A stretch of 64,000 nucleotides of DNA from Capra hircus (Eukaryota; Chordata; Mammalia; Artiodactyla; Bovidae), in contig NC_030808.1 of NCBI RefSeq assembly GCF_001704415.2, forward strand, positions 138,089,089 through 138,153,088, written 5' to 3'. The notes beneath the pieces were generated by a model. The model had not been told where the DNA came from and did no database searches. It saw only the letters and a program-made list of their open reading frames with translations. Shown here in pieces: positions 10,241 to 21,864 of this stretch (positions are counted from its first letter, which is position 1; each line of letters opens with the position of its first letter). A program made the position numbers and the translations under genes.

Positions 10241-11315
10241 AGCTCCTAACCTTCGGGGTCTGTGCTAACTCCAGTTAGTGTCAGACTTGAACTGAATTGT
10301 GAAACACTCAGCAGGTTGCCGAGAATTACTTGATGAAGGAAAAATGCCCAGACACTGGGGACCAGAAGTGTCAGACCAAAGTGTTCTGTGTGAGGAGCAA
10401 GAAGCTCAGCGTGTTCCCATCCTGGACAAGCCTCAGAGGCTGACCACTTTGCTGCACAGCCCCCATGACCCTGACTCTGTCCCCATATCAAACCTTTCCC
10501 AAAGTAGCAGGGAATGAAATGAAGATTGCTAGTTTAATACTAGGCAGGGAAAGCCACAGGGAGGATGCAGATACAGATCGGTATCTGCTTCTATTATCTA
10601 TGTTTATTGGTTTTGGCTTGGAAAAGATAATCCTCAACACATGCCCTGGATCAAATTAGGGCATGACTAAAGAGTACAACTGCTCTCAAGTGAAGCTCCT
10701 CTGGGTACCCCAGAGGGAGGGAGTGAAGGGGCTGGAAATACAGAGAAGGGGGAGGAGGAACAGAGTGCAGGTCAAACTGGACAGGACAGTGGGAGCCAGA
10801 AGGGACAGTGAGGGGCAAAGCCCAGGCAGCTGCTATGCTGGGGACTTCTAAGAAGAGGGATCCCTGGTATCTGGTGTTTACTGACCTGCTGGCCTGACCC
10901 AGGAGCCCAGCCCCACAGTGATCTGCAAATGTTGATGGCAGAGACTTCATGGGAGTGTGGGTGGTTTGGGAGGCAGCAGGGAAAGGAGGTAGGGGCTGGT
11001 GTTTGGGGGGCTGAGCAAATCCAAAAGTAGGAATGGCCACAAGAGACAGAATGGGATCCAGAAGTGAGAAAAAACAGGAAATCAGACTGTGATAAGTAGG
11101 AGAAACACGTGCCCTTAAGAGTCTCCCCCAAAGGCTAAGGAAGCGAAGATTTTGGACTTGACACATCCAGGTGGTACTAGGTCAGACTGATTGGAAACTG
11201 GCTGGATGCCTCCAGTTCAGTGTCTGCTGCTTCTGCAATGGCAGAGCCTAGATGTCCTCTGAACAGGTCCCTTCAAGAATCCTAATTGGAAAGAGAGATA
11301 GTGCCCCATCCCAAG
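10241..11315. other. Repeat-poor unique sequence, no gene recognised
   Basis: About 1.1 kb of relatively GC-rich sequence. Open frames of 70-171 codons occur on both strands (for example 10651-11166 minus), but they lack recognisable domains and overlap one another. A small inverted repeat gcagatac / gtatctgc lies at 10567-10588. Confidence 0.5.
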
Positions 11316-11415
11316 TTACCTGAGAGAGAGAGAGAGTGCATGTGTGTATATACATGGGTGTGTGGGCGTGTGTGTCTGTGTATGTGTGCGTGTCATGTGT
11401 AAGTATGTGTAGGGG
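11316..11415 (+). repeat. Interrupted (GA)n/(GT)n simple repeat
   Basis: A short (ga)n run passes into imperfect tgtgtg / gtatgtgtgc sequence. The 63-codon frame across it is an artefact of the repeat. Confidence 0.85.
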
Positions 11416-11815
11416 CAAGGAGGATTCTCTGGGACTGGATTTGACCCTGCCTTCCTCTCCCCTTGGGCTAAACCTTCAAGAGCTGAGGAGGGGGAACTGC
11501 AGAGAGAGGGCTGCTGAGGGCTCCTGAGGACTGAAAGGAATCATGCCTATGAGTGGGCCCTGCCAGGACCTAACATTTTCCCTTCTCCAGCCACAGTAAA
11601 AATAAATGCTCCTGCCATTAATAGGACTAGGCCTTGCCTGCCATGAACACCTCTGCAAAGGAGCCACCTGGAGGGAGAAATACACAGGGACTTATCAGCT
11701 ATCCACCTGCCAGACCACCTTTCTCAAAGGCTCTGTGGGAAGCCCTCACATACCACCCAGAAGAGAACATGCTAAGTTCTTCTGTGCAGCAGAAAGCAGG
11801 CGGGTAAAGGGACAG

Positions 11816-11865
11816 AGGGCTTCCCTGGTGGCTCAGACAGTAAAGTGTCTGCCTGCAATCCCTGA
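11816..11865 (+). mobile_element. Bov-tA SINE head fragment
   Basis: Only the tRNA-derived first ~45 bases are present (ggcttccctggtggctcaga, then ctgcctgcaatccctg). The rest of the SINE is missing, which suggests deletion after insertion. Confidence 0.7.
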
Positions 11866-12164
11866 CCCTCTCCTGGCCATCTCCCTCATCAAACCAGACA
11901 CCCCTGTTCCATCTGCCTCTTCCCCCAACACATACAGTGACACGGAGAAGCAAGAAGGAAAAGCAGGTGAGACAGGGCCCATGCCACTTCCACAGCACAC
12001 ACAAAGCTAATCCCACCTGGCTCCTGCCTTCCCAGGGTGGGAGGCAGCAGCCTGGAGCAGGAAGACTACATAGCCTGGGGTGCACACCCGGCCTAGCACC
12101 TGTGAGATGGGAGGCATTGCGAAAGCAGCAACCCCTGATGCCTGTTTCCTCGCCAGTAGCAATA

Positions 12165-12630
12165 GTGGTTGTGGGAGTTGTTCAGAATATCTCACCTCAA
12201 AACATGCCATTTGGGCATATTGATAATTCTGAATTACAGATATTTGAGAGGCAGCCAGTAAAGGACACTCTGAATCTTCCACATGAAATGTACCTTCCCA
12301 GTGCCGGGAAGGGAGAAGGCACCCTCATCACCATAAGTAGGGAATACAGGGCCCAGTAGTCTAAATGAACAAATCTGTTACTTCACCAGTTCACTGCCCC
12401 AAGGCCAAACCCCTTGTCTTGTCAATTCTTCATAAATATATCATTTCCTTGTCTAAAATGTCCAAAAGCCTCCTGCTTTGGTCACTTCTTTGAGCCTCCT
12501 ATTTTTATGGGACTCCTACACATAGTAAATTAAATTTCTTTTCCGTTACTCTCAGTCTGTCTTATGTCAATTTAATTGTTAGACCAGCCAAATGATCTAG
12601 AAAGGAAGAAGGGAAGTTTCCCTCCTTCCC
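12165..12630 (+). mobile_element. LTR-like 3' portion
   Basis: A block with taaattaaatttcttttccg followed by ctctcagtctgtcttatgtc and a purine-rich end resembles the R-U5 part of an old ERV LTR. It could belong to the same ancient insertion as 9815-10240, but this is a guess. The 220 bases from 12631 to 12846 hold nothing I recognise. Confidence 0.35.
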
Positions 12631-12855
12631 TCCTGCGCTCACAGTAGGGCTTCAAGGATAAGATTGTGAACATGACATGCCTGGAGCAGAGCTGTGCTCA
12701 GCAGATAGCAGTTTATATTTTCTCTGGAAAACCCAAAGTCCTCCCCACCACTTACTCTTTCCCCCAAGTCAACTTGAAAAGGCAATAGAGGGTCATCATG
12801 TGACTTGAAGGAAAGTCAGTATTTGCAAGCATACACCATGAATTGCACAGGTTGT

Positions 12856-13526
12856 TTTTCAGTCACTCAGTCATGTCTGATTCTTTACAACCCCATAGAC
12901 TACAACATGCCAGGCTTCCCTGTCCGTCACTATTTCCCAGAGTTTGCTCAAACTCATGTCCATTGAGTCAGTGATGCCATCTGACCATCTCGTCCTGTCA
13001 TCCCCTTCTCCTCCTGCCTTCAATCTTTCCCAGCATCAAGGACTTTTCTAATAAGTTGGCTCTTCACATTAGGTGGTCAAAGTATTGGAGCTTCCATTTC
13101 AGCATTAACCCTTCCAATGAATATTCAGAACTGATTTCTTTTAGGATTGACTGATTTGATCTCCTTGCAGTCCAAGAGTCTTCTTTAACACCACAATTCA
13201 AAAGCATCTATGCTTGGGCCCTCAGCCTTCTTTATGGTTCAACTCTCACATCCATACATGACTATTAGAAAAACAATAGCTTTGACTAGACAGACCTTTG
13301 TTGGTAAAGTAATGTCTCTGCTTGCTAATACACTGTCTAGGTTTGTCATAGCTTTTCTTCCAAGGAGCAAGCGTCTTTTAATTTCATGGCTGCAGTCACC
13401 ATCTGCAGTGATTTTGGAGCCCAAGAAAATAAAATCTGTTACTGTTTCCATTTTTTCCCATCTATTTGCCACAAAGTAATGGGACTGCATGCCATGATCT
13501 TAGTTTCTGAATGTTGAGTTTTAAGT
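12856..13526 (-). mobile_element. BovB LINE, 5'-truncated
   Basis: 3' end at 12856 (cagtcactcagtcatgtctg follows on the + strand) and truncation near 13526. A 9-bp target acaggttgt (12847-12855) recurs as acaggctgt (13527-13535) with one mismatch. Includes the last part of the ORF. Confidence 0.88.
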
Positions 13527-13539
13527 ACAGGCTGTGGAC

Positions 13540-13571
13540 CTTCCTAACAAAACAGCTTCCTAACAAAACAG
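13540..13571 (+). repeat. 16-bp perfect tandem duplication
   Basis: cttcctaacaaaacag occurs twice head to tail (13540-13555 and 13556-13571) between a BovB and an LTR. Confidence 0.95.
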
Positions 13572-14069
13572 TGGTGTGTGGGATGGGATCAAGAAGCCCA
13601 TCCTCCTGTTGCAGGGAAGAAAGTGCATTCAAGTCCCTGGGACAGGCCACTAAGGGTAGCTTTTTGGCTTTTTGCAGGGAAGAATTTGAGAGCAAGCCAT
13701 AGTAAAGTGAAAGAATTATTCATGGATATGCACACTTTATAAAGTGTGGGTCATCTTAGAAGGTAAGAGGCACTAAGGTATGGCGTTGTCAGTTTTTATA
13801 GGGGTGGATAATTTTATAGATTAAAGAGTGGGAGGATTATTCCAGCTATTTTGAGGAAGGGGGTGGGGATTTCCAGGAACTCTGCCACCACCCACAGTTT
13901 TACCTTTATAGTCATGGCATCTATAGGTGTGTTATTTAGAGTGCTGATGTGTTACAACAAGTATGTGCTGAGGCTCAGGGTCAAAGGGAAGTTGATTCAT
14001 CCACCATCTTGGACTTATTTGATTATAATCAGTTTATGTCCCTCTTAAACCAGAGGTTTAAACCCCCTT

Positions 14070-16376
14070 GCAACAACAGAAGAGAAGACTCTACACATGG
14101 ACATGACCAGATAGTAAATACCAAAATCAGATTGTTTATATTCTTTGCAGCCAAAGATGGAGAAGCTATATACAGTTAGCAAAAACAAGACTGGGAGCTG
14201 ACTGTGGCTCAGATCATAAACCCTTATTGCCAAATTCAGACTTAAATTGAAGAAAGTAGGCAAAACCACTAGACCATTCAGGTATGACCTAAATCAAATC
14301 CCTTAGGATTATACCATGGAGGTGACAAATAGATTCAAGGGGTTAGATCTGATAGACAGAGTGCCTGATGAACTATGGATGGAGGTTCATGCCATTGTAC
14401 AAGAGGCAGTGATCAAGACCATCCCCAAGAAAAAGAAATGCAAAAAGGCAAAATGGTAGTCTGAGGAGGCCTTACATATAGCTGAGAAAAGACGAGAAGC
14501 TAAAGGCAAAGGAGAAAAGGAAAGATATACCCATTTGAATGCAGAGTTCCAAAGAACAGCAAGGAGAGATAAGAAAGCCTTCCTCACTGATCAATGCAAA
14601 GAAATAGAAGAAGATAGTAGAACGGGAAAGACTAGAGATCTCTTCAAGAAAATTAGAGATACCAAGGGAATATTTCATGCAAAGATGGGCACAATAAATG
14701 ACAGCAATGGTTAGGTATGGACCTAACAGAAGCAGAAGATATTAAGAAGAGGTAGTGAGAATACACAGAAGAACTGTACAAAAAAGATCTTCACGACCCA
14801 GATAACCACAATGGTGTGATCACTCACCTAGAGCCAGGCATCCTGTAATGCAAAGTCAAGTGGGCCTTAGGAAGCATCATGACATGCTAGTGGAGCTTAG
14901 CATCCACAAATCTAGTGGAGGTGATGGAATTCCAGTTGAGCTATTTCAAATCCTAAAAGATGATGCTGTGAAAGTGGTGCACTCAATATGCCAGCAAATT
15001 TTCAAAACTCAGCAGTGGCCTCAGGACTGGAAAAGGTCAGTTTTCATTCCAATCCCAAAGAAAGGCAATGCCAAAGAATTCTCCAACTACTGCACAATTG
15101 CACTCGTCTCACATGCTAGCAAAGTAATACTCAACATTCTCCAAGCCAGGCTTCAACAGTATGTGAACTGCGAAATTCCAGATGTTTAAGCTGGTTTTAG
15201 AAAAGGCAGAGGAACCAGAGATCAAATTGCCAACATCTTTTGGATCATCAAAAAAGCAAGAGAGTTTTAGAAAAACATATACTTCTGCTTTATTGACTAC
15301 GCCAAAGCCTTTGATTGTGTGGATCACAACAAACTGCAAAATTCTTAAAGAGATAGAAATACCAGACCACCTGACCTGCCTCCTGAGATATCTGTATGCA
15401 GGTCCAAAAGCAACAGTTAGAACTGGATATGGAACAACAGACTAGTTCCAAATCAGGAAAGGAGTATGTCAAGGCTATATGTTGTCACCCTGCTTATTTA
15501 ACTTATATGCAGGGTACATCATATGAAATGCTGGGATGGATGAAACACAAGCTGGAATCAAGATTGCCAGGAGAAATATCAATAACCTCAGATATGCAGA
15601 TGACACCACCCTTATGGCAGAAAGTGAAGAAGAACTAAAGAACCTCCTGATGAAAGTGAAAGAGGAGAGTGAAAAAGTTGGCTTAAAGCTCAACATTCAG
15701 AAAACTAAGATCATGGCATCCAGTCCCATCACTTCATGGCAAATAGATGAGGAAACAATGGAAACAGTGAGGGACTTTATTTGGAGGGGGGGGTTCCAAA
15801 ATCACTGTAGATGGTGACTGCATCCATGAAATTAAAGGATGCTTACTCCTTGGAAGGAAAGTTATGACCAACCTAGACATCATATTAAAAAGCAGAGACA
15901 TTACCTTGCCAACAAAGGTCCATCTAGTCAAAGCTATGGTTTTTCCAGTAATCATATATGGATGTGAGAGTTGGACTATAAAGGAAGCTGAGTGTCGAAG
16001 AATGGATGCTTTTGAACTGTGGTGTTGGAGAAGACTCTTGTGAGTCTCTTGGACTGCAAGGAGATTTAACTAGTCAATCCTAGGGGAAATCAGTCCTGAA
16101 TATTCATTGGAAAGACTGATGTTGAAGCTGAAACTCCAATACTTTGGCCACTTGATGAGAAGAACTGAATCATTGGAAAAGAACCTGATTCTGGGAAAGA
16201 CTTAAGATGGGAGGAGAAGGGAACAATAGAGGATGAAAAGGTTGGATGGCATCATCGTCTCAATGGACATGAGTTTGAGTAAGCTCCGGGAGTTGGTGAT
16301 GGACAGGGAAGCCTGGCATGCTGCAGTCCATGGGGTTGCAAAGAGTTGGACATGCCTGAGTGACTGAACTGAACTG
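14070..16376 (+). mobile_element. BovB LINE, 5'-truncated in the endonuclease
   Basis: Begins in the end of the endonuclease region (caacaacagaagagaagact), runs through linker, reverse transcriptase and 3' UTR, and ends in gactgaactgaactga at 16376. It carries several stops and frameshifts. The target duplication could not be resolved; about 25 extra bases may sit at the 5' junction. Confidence 0.9.
14848..15817 (+). pseudogene. BovB reverse transcriptase, broken
   Basis: Reading frames at 14848-15189, 15182-15445, 15396-15638 and 15536-15817 are successive pieces of one RT. Recognisable parts include WKRSVFIPIPKKGNAKE before the palm and motif C RYADDTTLMAESEEEL at about 15590-15640. At least three frame changes and stops separate them. 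Confidence 0.85.
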
Positions 16377-16460
16377 AGTTCATATCCTGTCCTTGGGCCA
16401 TGTTATTCTTTTAGAGGTTGTGCCCTGTCCCCTTCATGTCCCACTCCTAACCCCAACCTG

Positions 16461-17077
16461 TGGCCCTTGATTTTCCCAGAGAGAAAAGCTGAAAACGACA
16501 AAGGGTTTGCTCAGGATGATGTATGAAGCCTAGAGCAGAGCCCATCTCTGCTCCCAGTCACTTGACCTTCTGGAGGGAAATTAAGAGAGAATGAAATGGG
16601 GTGCAAACCTCTGGTCTCATTGTCTTACAATAACCGGGACTGGGAGCAGGCAAAAGGCTCCAGTCTCTTCCTTGAACCAGGGTTTCCTATAAAACAAAAG
16701 CCTTACCCTGCTGGCTGAGGGGCAGCAGAGCTTACTGCCTCCAGGACACAAAGATCCATATACATGGAGGAAGGATGGAAGAAAAATTCTACTGCAGCTT
16801 AAAGGGCAGAAACCTGTCTTGGGGGAAGGGAGCTGCTGCACTGTGAAAACACTCCACCAGCCCTCTAGAGAGGCTCTTATGAATAAAAGCTGAGCCCTCT
16901 CCCCACTCTACCCGCTCTGGCAACTGCAAACTGGCACTTGCCAAAGGCATTTGCCATCTGCCTCTGCAGGGACTGAATCTTGTGCTGCTGCCACTGTTGA
17001 CCTGCAGCACACCCTGAGGGGAGTTCATGCGGAGAACAAGAATGAGGCACTTTGTGCTCCAGGAAAACTGGTGGAAC
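16461..17077. other. Unique sequence, no gene recognised
   Basis: About 0.6 kb without a recognised repeat. Frames at 16617-17028 (minus) and 16951-17208 (plus) overlap each other and carry no known domain. Confidence 0.45.
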
Positions 17078-17565
17078 TGTTGCAGGAAAGGGGACCCCTT
17101 CTAGGGCCCAAGAGCGGACTCAGAAATGAATTGTCTGAGGAGACACATGAGCTGACAAAGCAAGAGGTTTTATTGGAAAGGGCACCTAGGCAGAGAGCAG
17201 TAGGGTAAGGGAACCTAGGAGGACTGCTCTGCCACGTGACTTGCAGTCTAGGGTTTTATGGTAATGGGATTAGTTTCCAGGTTGTCTTTGGCCAATCATT
17301 CTGACACAAAGTCCTTTCTTGCGTTGCATTCATTGCTCAGCCTAGATGGATGCCATCAAAACGGCTTCTGGGAGGTAGTCGTACACGTGGTGTTTCTTTT
17401 TTACTTTTTCTGAACTCTTCCAATTAGTGGTAGCTTATTAGTTCCTTGTTCCTTACTAAGACCTCTTGTCATCCTAGTAACTCATATGTATCCAAAACTC
17501 ATGCAAATGGTTACTATGGTGCCTAGCCAGGGTGGGTGATTTCAGTCAGTGTGTTTCCCCTAACA
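17078..17565 (-). mobile_element. Solo ERV LTR (family C)
   Basis: Bounded by tgttgcaggaaaggg at the left and cccctaaca at the right, so it has TG...CA ends. On the minus strand there is a CCAAT-like gattggccaaag block, then cataaaaccc as a TATA-like element, then aataaaacctcttgc as the polyadenylation signal, in proper LTR order. A close relative lies at 34018-34499 in the same orientation. The flanking 4 bases (gaac / gaaa) match only partly as a target duplication. Confidence 0.85.
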
Positions 17566-17666
17566 GAAAAAGTCTTAGATAGTTAGATATTTTCAGGAAC
17601 TGGTTTTATGAGTCCAGGCCTTGTATCTCCTCATATCTAGAAAAGCGCTAAATCTCTTTATGAGTA

Positions 17667-17866
17667 CATCAGCCACTTATGTGGTTCAGCTGGTAAAGAA
17701 TCTGCCAACAATGCAGGAGACCTGGTTTGATCCCTGAGTTGGGAAGATCCCCTGGAGAAGGGAATGACTACCCACTCCAGTATTCTGGCCTGGAGAATTC
17801 CATGGACTCTATGACCATGGGGTCACAAAGAGTCAGACATGACTGAGCAACTTTCACTTACTTACT
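17667..17866 (+). mobile_element. Bov-tA SINE with diverged head
   Basis: After a degenerate head (cttatgtggttcagctgg) it follows the SINE consensus through gaagatcccctggagaaggg to gtcacaaagagtcagacatg and a tcacttact tail. Confidence 0.88.
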
Positions 17867-17976
17867 TTTGTTAAATGAGTGCTTGATCACAAGAACTTCC
17901 CCTTTACCACAATCACACCTATTGACCTTCCCTCTCTACCATTTTGGTGCAATTTTGAAACCATTTACCACAGATT

Positions 17977-18120
17977 GGGAATTGAACCCATGTGCTGGTA
18001 CTCAAACCCAGCCAAAACCCTGCTTGAGACTTGAACCTACAGGGCTGGGACTCTGACCCAGCCAAAACCCTGCTTGGGACTTGAACCCATGTGGCTGAGT
18101 CTCAGACTCAGCCAAAACCC
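17977..18120. repeat. 50-bp minisatellite inside the LTR end
   Basis: Two full 50-base units (18011-18060 and 18061-18110) each start gccaaaaccctgcttg. A partial unit precedes (17977-18010) and gccaaaaccc follows. The block lies downstream of the minus-strand polyadenylation signal, that is in the U5-like part of the LTR. Confidence 0.92.
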
Positions 18121-18431
18121 ATGGTACCTGGTTTCAGGATCTAAGGAAGCTCAAGTTCTTGCTGTCTCATCACAGAAATAATTCAGTGAGAGACAAAGTG
18201 ATAGGTAAGAAGTGGATTTATTCAGATTCAGAGAGAAGCACACTCCACAGAGTGTGGGCCATTGCAGAGGGCGAGCGCAGATGCAAAATGTGGCCTGGTT
18301 AGTTTTTATACGCTGGGTAATTTTATATGCTAGTGAGTGGGAGGATTATTCCAACTATTTTGGGGAAGAGGTAGAGATTTCCAGAATTTGGGCCACTGCC
18401 CAAATTGGTCTTTTGACGGTACCTTGGAACT

Positions 18432-19104
18432 AAGATCATGGCATCTGGTCCCATCACTTCCTGGGAAATAGATGGGGAAACAGTGGAAACAGTGTCAGAC
18501 TTTATTTTGGGGGGCTCCAAAATCACTGCAGATGGTGACTGCAGCCATGAAATTAAAAGATGCTTACTCCTTGGAAGGAAAGTTATGACCAACCTAGACA
18601 GCATATTCAAAAGCAGAGACATTACTTTGCCAACAAAGGTCCATCTCTAGTCAAGGCTATGGTTTTTCCAGTAGTCATGTATGGATGTGAGAGTTGGACT
18701 GTGAAGAAAGCTGAGCGCCGAAGAATTGATGCTTTTGAACTGTGGTGTTGGAGAAGACTCTTGAGAGTCCCTTGGTCTGCAAGGAGATCCAACCAGTCCA
18801 TTCTAAAGATCAGTCTTGGGTTTTCTTTGGAAGGAATGATGCTGAAGCTGAAACTCTGTACTTTGGCCACCTCATGCAAAGAGTTGACTTATTGGAAAAG
18901 ACTCTGATGCTGGGAGGGATTGGGGGCAGGAGGAGAAGGGGACGACAGAGGATGAGATGACTGGATGGCATCACCGACTTGATGGACCTGAATTTGAGTG
19001 AACTCTGGGAGTTGATGATGGACAAGGAGGCCTGGCGTGCTGAAATTCATGGGGTCGCAAAGAGTCGGACACGACAGAGTGACTGAATTGACTGACTGGC
19101 TGAC
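18432..19104 (+). mobile_element. BovB LINE 3' end, 5'-truncated
   Basis: Flanked by tggaact at 18425-18431 and 19105-19111. The 3' end carries gggagggattgggggcagga, a variant shared with the copies at 21865, 41509, 47835 and 58158 and unlike the other BovBs here. Confidence 0.88.
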
Positions 19105-19274
19105 TGGAACTGTCATGGCAACTCTGGGTGTGTCATTTCACTTGCTGATTGAGGATCAAGGTCTAGTCTTGTCTGCCATCTTGGTCCCATTTGATTCTAA
19201 TCAGTTTATGTTGTCTCCTTCAGCTATGTCATTCTTTCAAAAATTGTGCCCTGCCCCTTTCCCTCCTGTTACAA

Positions 19275-19640
19275 TTTCTCAGAGCTATCTTAGGTGCTAA
19301 TTCCTGTGCTACAGTCCTCATTTTGTCCCAAATAAAACCTAACTCACAACTCTCATATTGTGTGTTTTTTTCAGTTGACACCACCACCAGTGGGTTTCCC
19401 TGATAGCTGGTAAAGAATCTGCCTGCAATGCAGGAGACCTGGGTTTGATCCCTGGGTTGGGAAGATCCCTTGGAGAAGGGAAAGGCTACCCACTCCAGTA
19501 TTCTGGCCAGAATTCCATGGACTGATTAGTCAATGGAGTCGCAAAGAGTCAGACGTGACTGAGCAATTTTCACTTTCACTTTCACCACCACCAACATCGC
19601 CCCCACCTCCACCCCAACCTCTGCGGCCTCAAGAGACAGC
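19275..19640 (+). mobile_element. ERV LTR 3' fragment, split by a Bov-tA SINE
   Basis: Contains aataaaacctaactcacaac followed by tgtgtgtttttttcagttga, a normal LTR polyadenylation and end arrangement on the + strand. The SINE at 19390-19582 interrupts it. Outer limits are approximate. Confidence 0.55.
19390..19582 (+). mobile_element. Bov-tA SINE
   Basis: Complete SINE from tgggtttccctgatag to the tcactttcact tail. The target caccaccacca is present at 19379-19389 and 19583-19593. A small internal deletion removes part of the cctggagaattcc region. Confidence 0.92.
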
Positions 19641-19883
19641 ATGTCCTTGCCAGCTATATGAGTAATACACCTTAGAAATGCTGCCCCAGTCGAGACTTTG
19701 GTTAACAACTGATTTTGACCTCATAAGAAACAACGCGCTAAACCATTTAGCCAATTTGGTCCCAAATTCTTCACCCATGGGCGTTAAAACCAACCAGGAC
19801 CCTATGGAGCCCTCTCTGGTACAAATCCTTTCTGTTTACCCAGTTTCACTGCCAAAATCTTGGCTCTCTATGCATCAATGAAA

Positions 19884-20500
19884 AACAGAAATATCAAGAC
19901 AGAGTTCTGGAGGAGAAAGAAAGACTGTTTTTATTACTTTGCCAGGCAAAGGGGGAACATAGTACCTTGAGAACTGTGCCCCTCCGTCCCTGGTGAGTAA
20001 GGAAAAGTTATATAGTTAGGCAGGAGTACATGATAAGAATCAAGGCAGGAATAGTCCTCTATTCTTTTTTCTGTAGTTGCAAAAGGGCGGGGTTGCTGAC
20101 AAGTTAGGGTGTGCACAGGATTCTAGGTTTCAACCCTGAATATTCATTGGAAGGACTGATGCTGAAACTCCAACACTTTAGTCACCTTATGTGAACAGTC
20201 AACTCATTGGGAAAGACCCTGGTGCTGGGATAGATTGAAGACAAGAGGAGAAGGGGACAATAGAGGATGAGATGGTTGGATGGCATCACTGATTCAATGG
20301 GCATGAGTTTGAGGAAACTCTGGGAAATACTGAAGGGCAGAGACGCCTTGCATGCTTCAGTCCACGGAGTCACAAAGAGTCAGACACGACCAAGCAACTG
20401 AACAACAGCAAGGATCCTGGGGGGTCTATACCCTAATATTGATGAACCTCTGGCTCAGTTGGTTTTGTTGCTGCCTCTTCCTTGATTAATAATTGTTCTG
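19884..20500 (-). mobile_element. ERV LTR, split by a short BovB
   Basis: The segment ctgtttttattactttgcc then ggcaaagggggaacatag is, in reverse, the same gcaaagcaataaaac block as in the LTR at 30405-30990, so it lies on the minus strand. A 285-bp BovB sits inside it. The right limit is approximate, since another LTR follows in the + orientation. Confidence 0.6.
20129..20413 (+). mobile_element. BovB LINE 3' fragment
   Basis: Covers only the last ~280 bases, from ccctgaatattcattggaag to caagcaactgaacaacag. Flanks aggattcta / aggatcctg are a probable, diverged target duplication. Confidence 0.82.
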
Positions 20501-21590
20501 CCCTTTGGAACACAGAGAAGGTCATGGAGGCTGGAGTTCTCCATGCTTATGAGGAATGAGGGACAAAAAGGCTTCTGAGCCCTGGAGGCCACAGGGCCCT
20601 GCTCAGCATCAATTTCTTGTTTGTAGAAAACAGGTTCATTCAGCTTTCTTGACCTTCTCTGAATTCCAAAAGACAGGCTAAAACAGAAAAGTTATGACCA
20701 ACCTAGAGAGCATATTAAAAAGCAGAGACATTACTTTGCCTACAATGGTCCATCTAGTCAAGGCTATGGTTTTTCCACTAATCATGTATGGATGTGAGAG
20801 CTTTATCATAAAGAAAGCTGAGTGCCAAAGAATTGTGAACTGTGGTGTTGGAGAAGACTCTTGAGAGTCCCTTGGACTGCAAGGAGATCCAACCAGTCCA
20901 TCCTAAAGGAAATCAGTCCTGAATATTCTTTTGAAAGACTGATGTTGAAACTCCAATACTTTGGCCACCTGATGTGAAGAACTGACTCATTTGAAAAGAC
21001 CCTTATGCTAGGAAAGATTGAAGGCAGGAGGAGACCGGGATGACAGAGGATGAGACGGTTGGATGAACTCAATGAACATGAGTTTGCATAAGCTCTGGGA
21101 GTTGGTGATAAACAGGGAGGCCTGGCATGCTGCAGTCCAAGGGGTTGCAAAGAGTCTGAGTGACTGAACTGACTGAACTGAAAACAGTTGCTGATCAGGG
21201 AAAGGAGGAGATAAAGAAACTAGGGTGGAGCAGTCAAGAAACAATAGTGCTGCTTTGGGACAAAATCTTGGTTCCTCCTTGAGGGCTATACATAATAGTA
21301 TCTTGGAGTTCTTCTACAGAATTAAGGCCCCCACCCAGGTGGAAGATGGTAACTTTAGACTCAGCACAAGATTCCTGGAAAACCACCCTGTTACCTTACC
21401 ACCAACCAATCAAACATTCTGCAACTCTAACCACAGATTTGCCTATGAAATCTTTTTCCCAAAAATTATCTAGGAGTTTGTGGGTTTTGAGCATGCATCA
21501 CCTGTCTCCTTGCATAGCTCTGCAATAATCCTTTCTCGGTTCCAAACTCAAACGTTTCCATGTTCTGGTTTGGTTCTGTAACACTGTGAG
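20501..21590 (+). mobile_element. ERV LTR (family A), split by a BovB
   Basis: Left part: atttcttgtttgtagaaaac and gaattccaaaagacaggct. Right part (from 21188): ttgctgatcagggaaagg, tgagggctatacataatag, aattaaggcccccaccca, then a decayed tgcaataatccttt signal. The same order of blocks appears at 30405-30800, which supports reading the two halves as one LTR. Confidence 0.7.
20687..21180 (+). mobile_element. BovB LINE 3' end
   Basis: Starts aaaagttatgaccaacctag and ends gactgaactgactgaactg. The 7-base target aaaacag lies at 20680-20686 and 21181-21187. Confidence 0.9.
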
Positions 21591-21864
21591 GCATCATAAA
21601 ATATTAATTGCTTTAGGTCACTAAGTATTGGGGAGATATTTTTAGCAGTAATATAAAACCAATAAATGATTTATACATCAAAATTCCAAGTAAAATTTCA
21701 CTTGAAGAACTCTGTTGCATAAAAGAAAACAATACCAAAGAAACTTTACAAAGTATTCATGTAACCCAACTTTCTTTTCTTAAATTAATTTATTTTTCAA
21801 TTGAAGGATAATTGCTTTATAGAATTATGTTGCTTTAGGTCAAACCTCAACATGAATCAGCCTT
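21591..21864. other. Old repeat remnants (LTR end, L1 tail)
   Basis: tgctttaggtcactaagtat near 21610 resembles the end of an MLT1-type LTR. attgaaggataattgcttta near 21800, followed by aacatgaatcagcc, resembles the reverse of a ruminant L1 3' UTR. Both are short and diverged. Confidence 0.35.

Larger units (their letters stand above)
13690..16460 (-). mobile_element. ERV LTR (family B), split by a BovB
   Basis: The segment to about 14067 (gagtgggaggattattccag, then ggggatttccaggaa, then gattataatcagtttatgt) parallels the LTR at 17970-19270 in the same order. The segment after 16378 (ccatgttattcttt, ttgtgccctgtcccc) is the next part of that same LTR. Orientation is inferred from the minus-strand AATAAA-like signal seen in the sister copy. 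A solo or fragmentary LTR with no internal viral genes. Confidence 0.65.
17970..19270 (-). mobile_element. ERV LTR (family B), split by a BovB
   Basis: On the minus strand there is a TATA-like cgtataaaaac block, then the polyadenylation signal in tctgaataaatcc (reverse of ggatttattcaga at about 18212-18224), then a tandem-repeated end. The LTR is interrupted at 18432-19104 by a BovB with target duplication and continues from 19105 to about 19270. Relatives lie at 13690-16460 (minus) and 25730-26115 (plus). Confidence 0.75.

Noticed and set aside
10651..11166. 171-codon minus-strand open frame
   Set aside because: No recognisable domain; overlaps other frames on both strands; proline/serine-rich composition is that expected of a GC-rich non-coding stretch.
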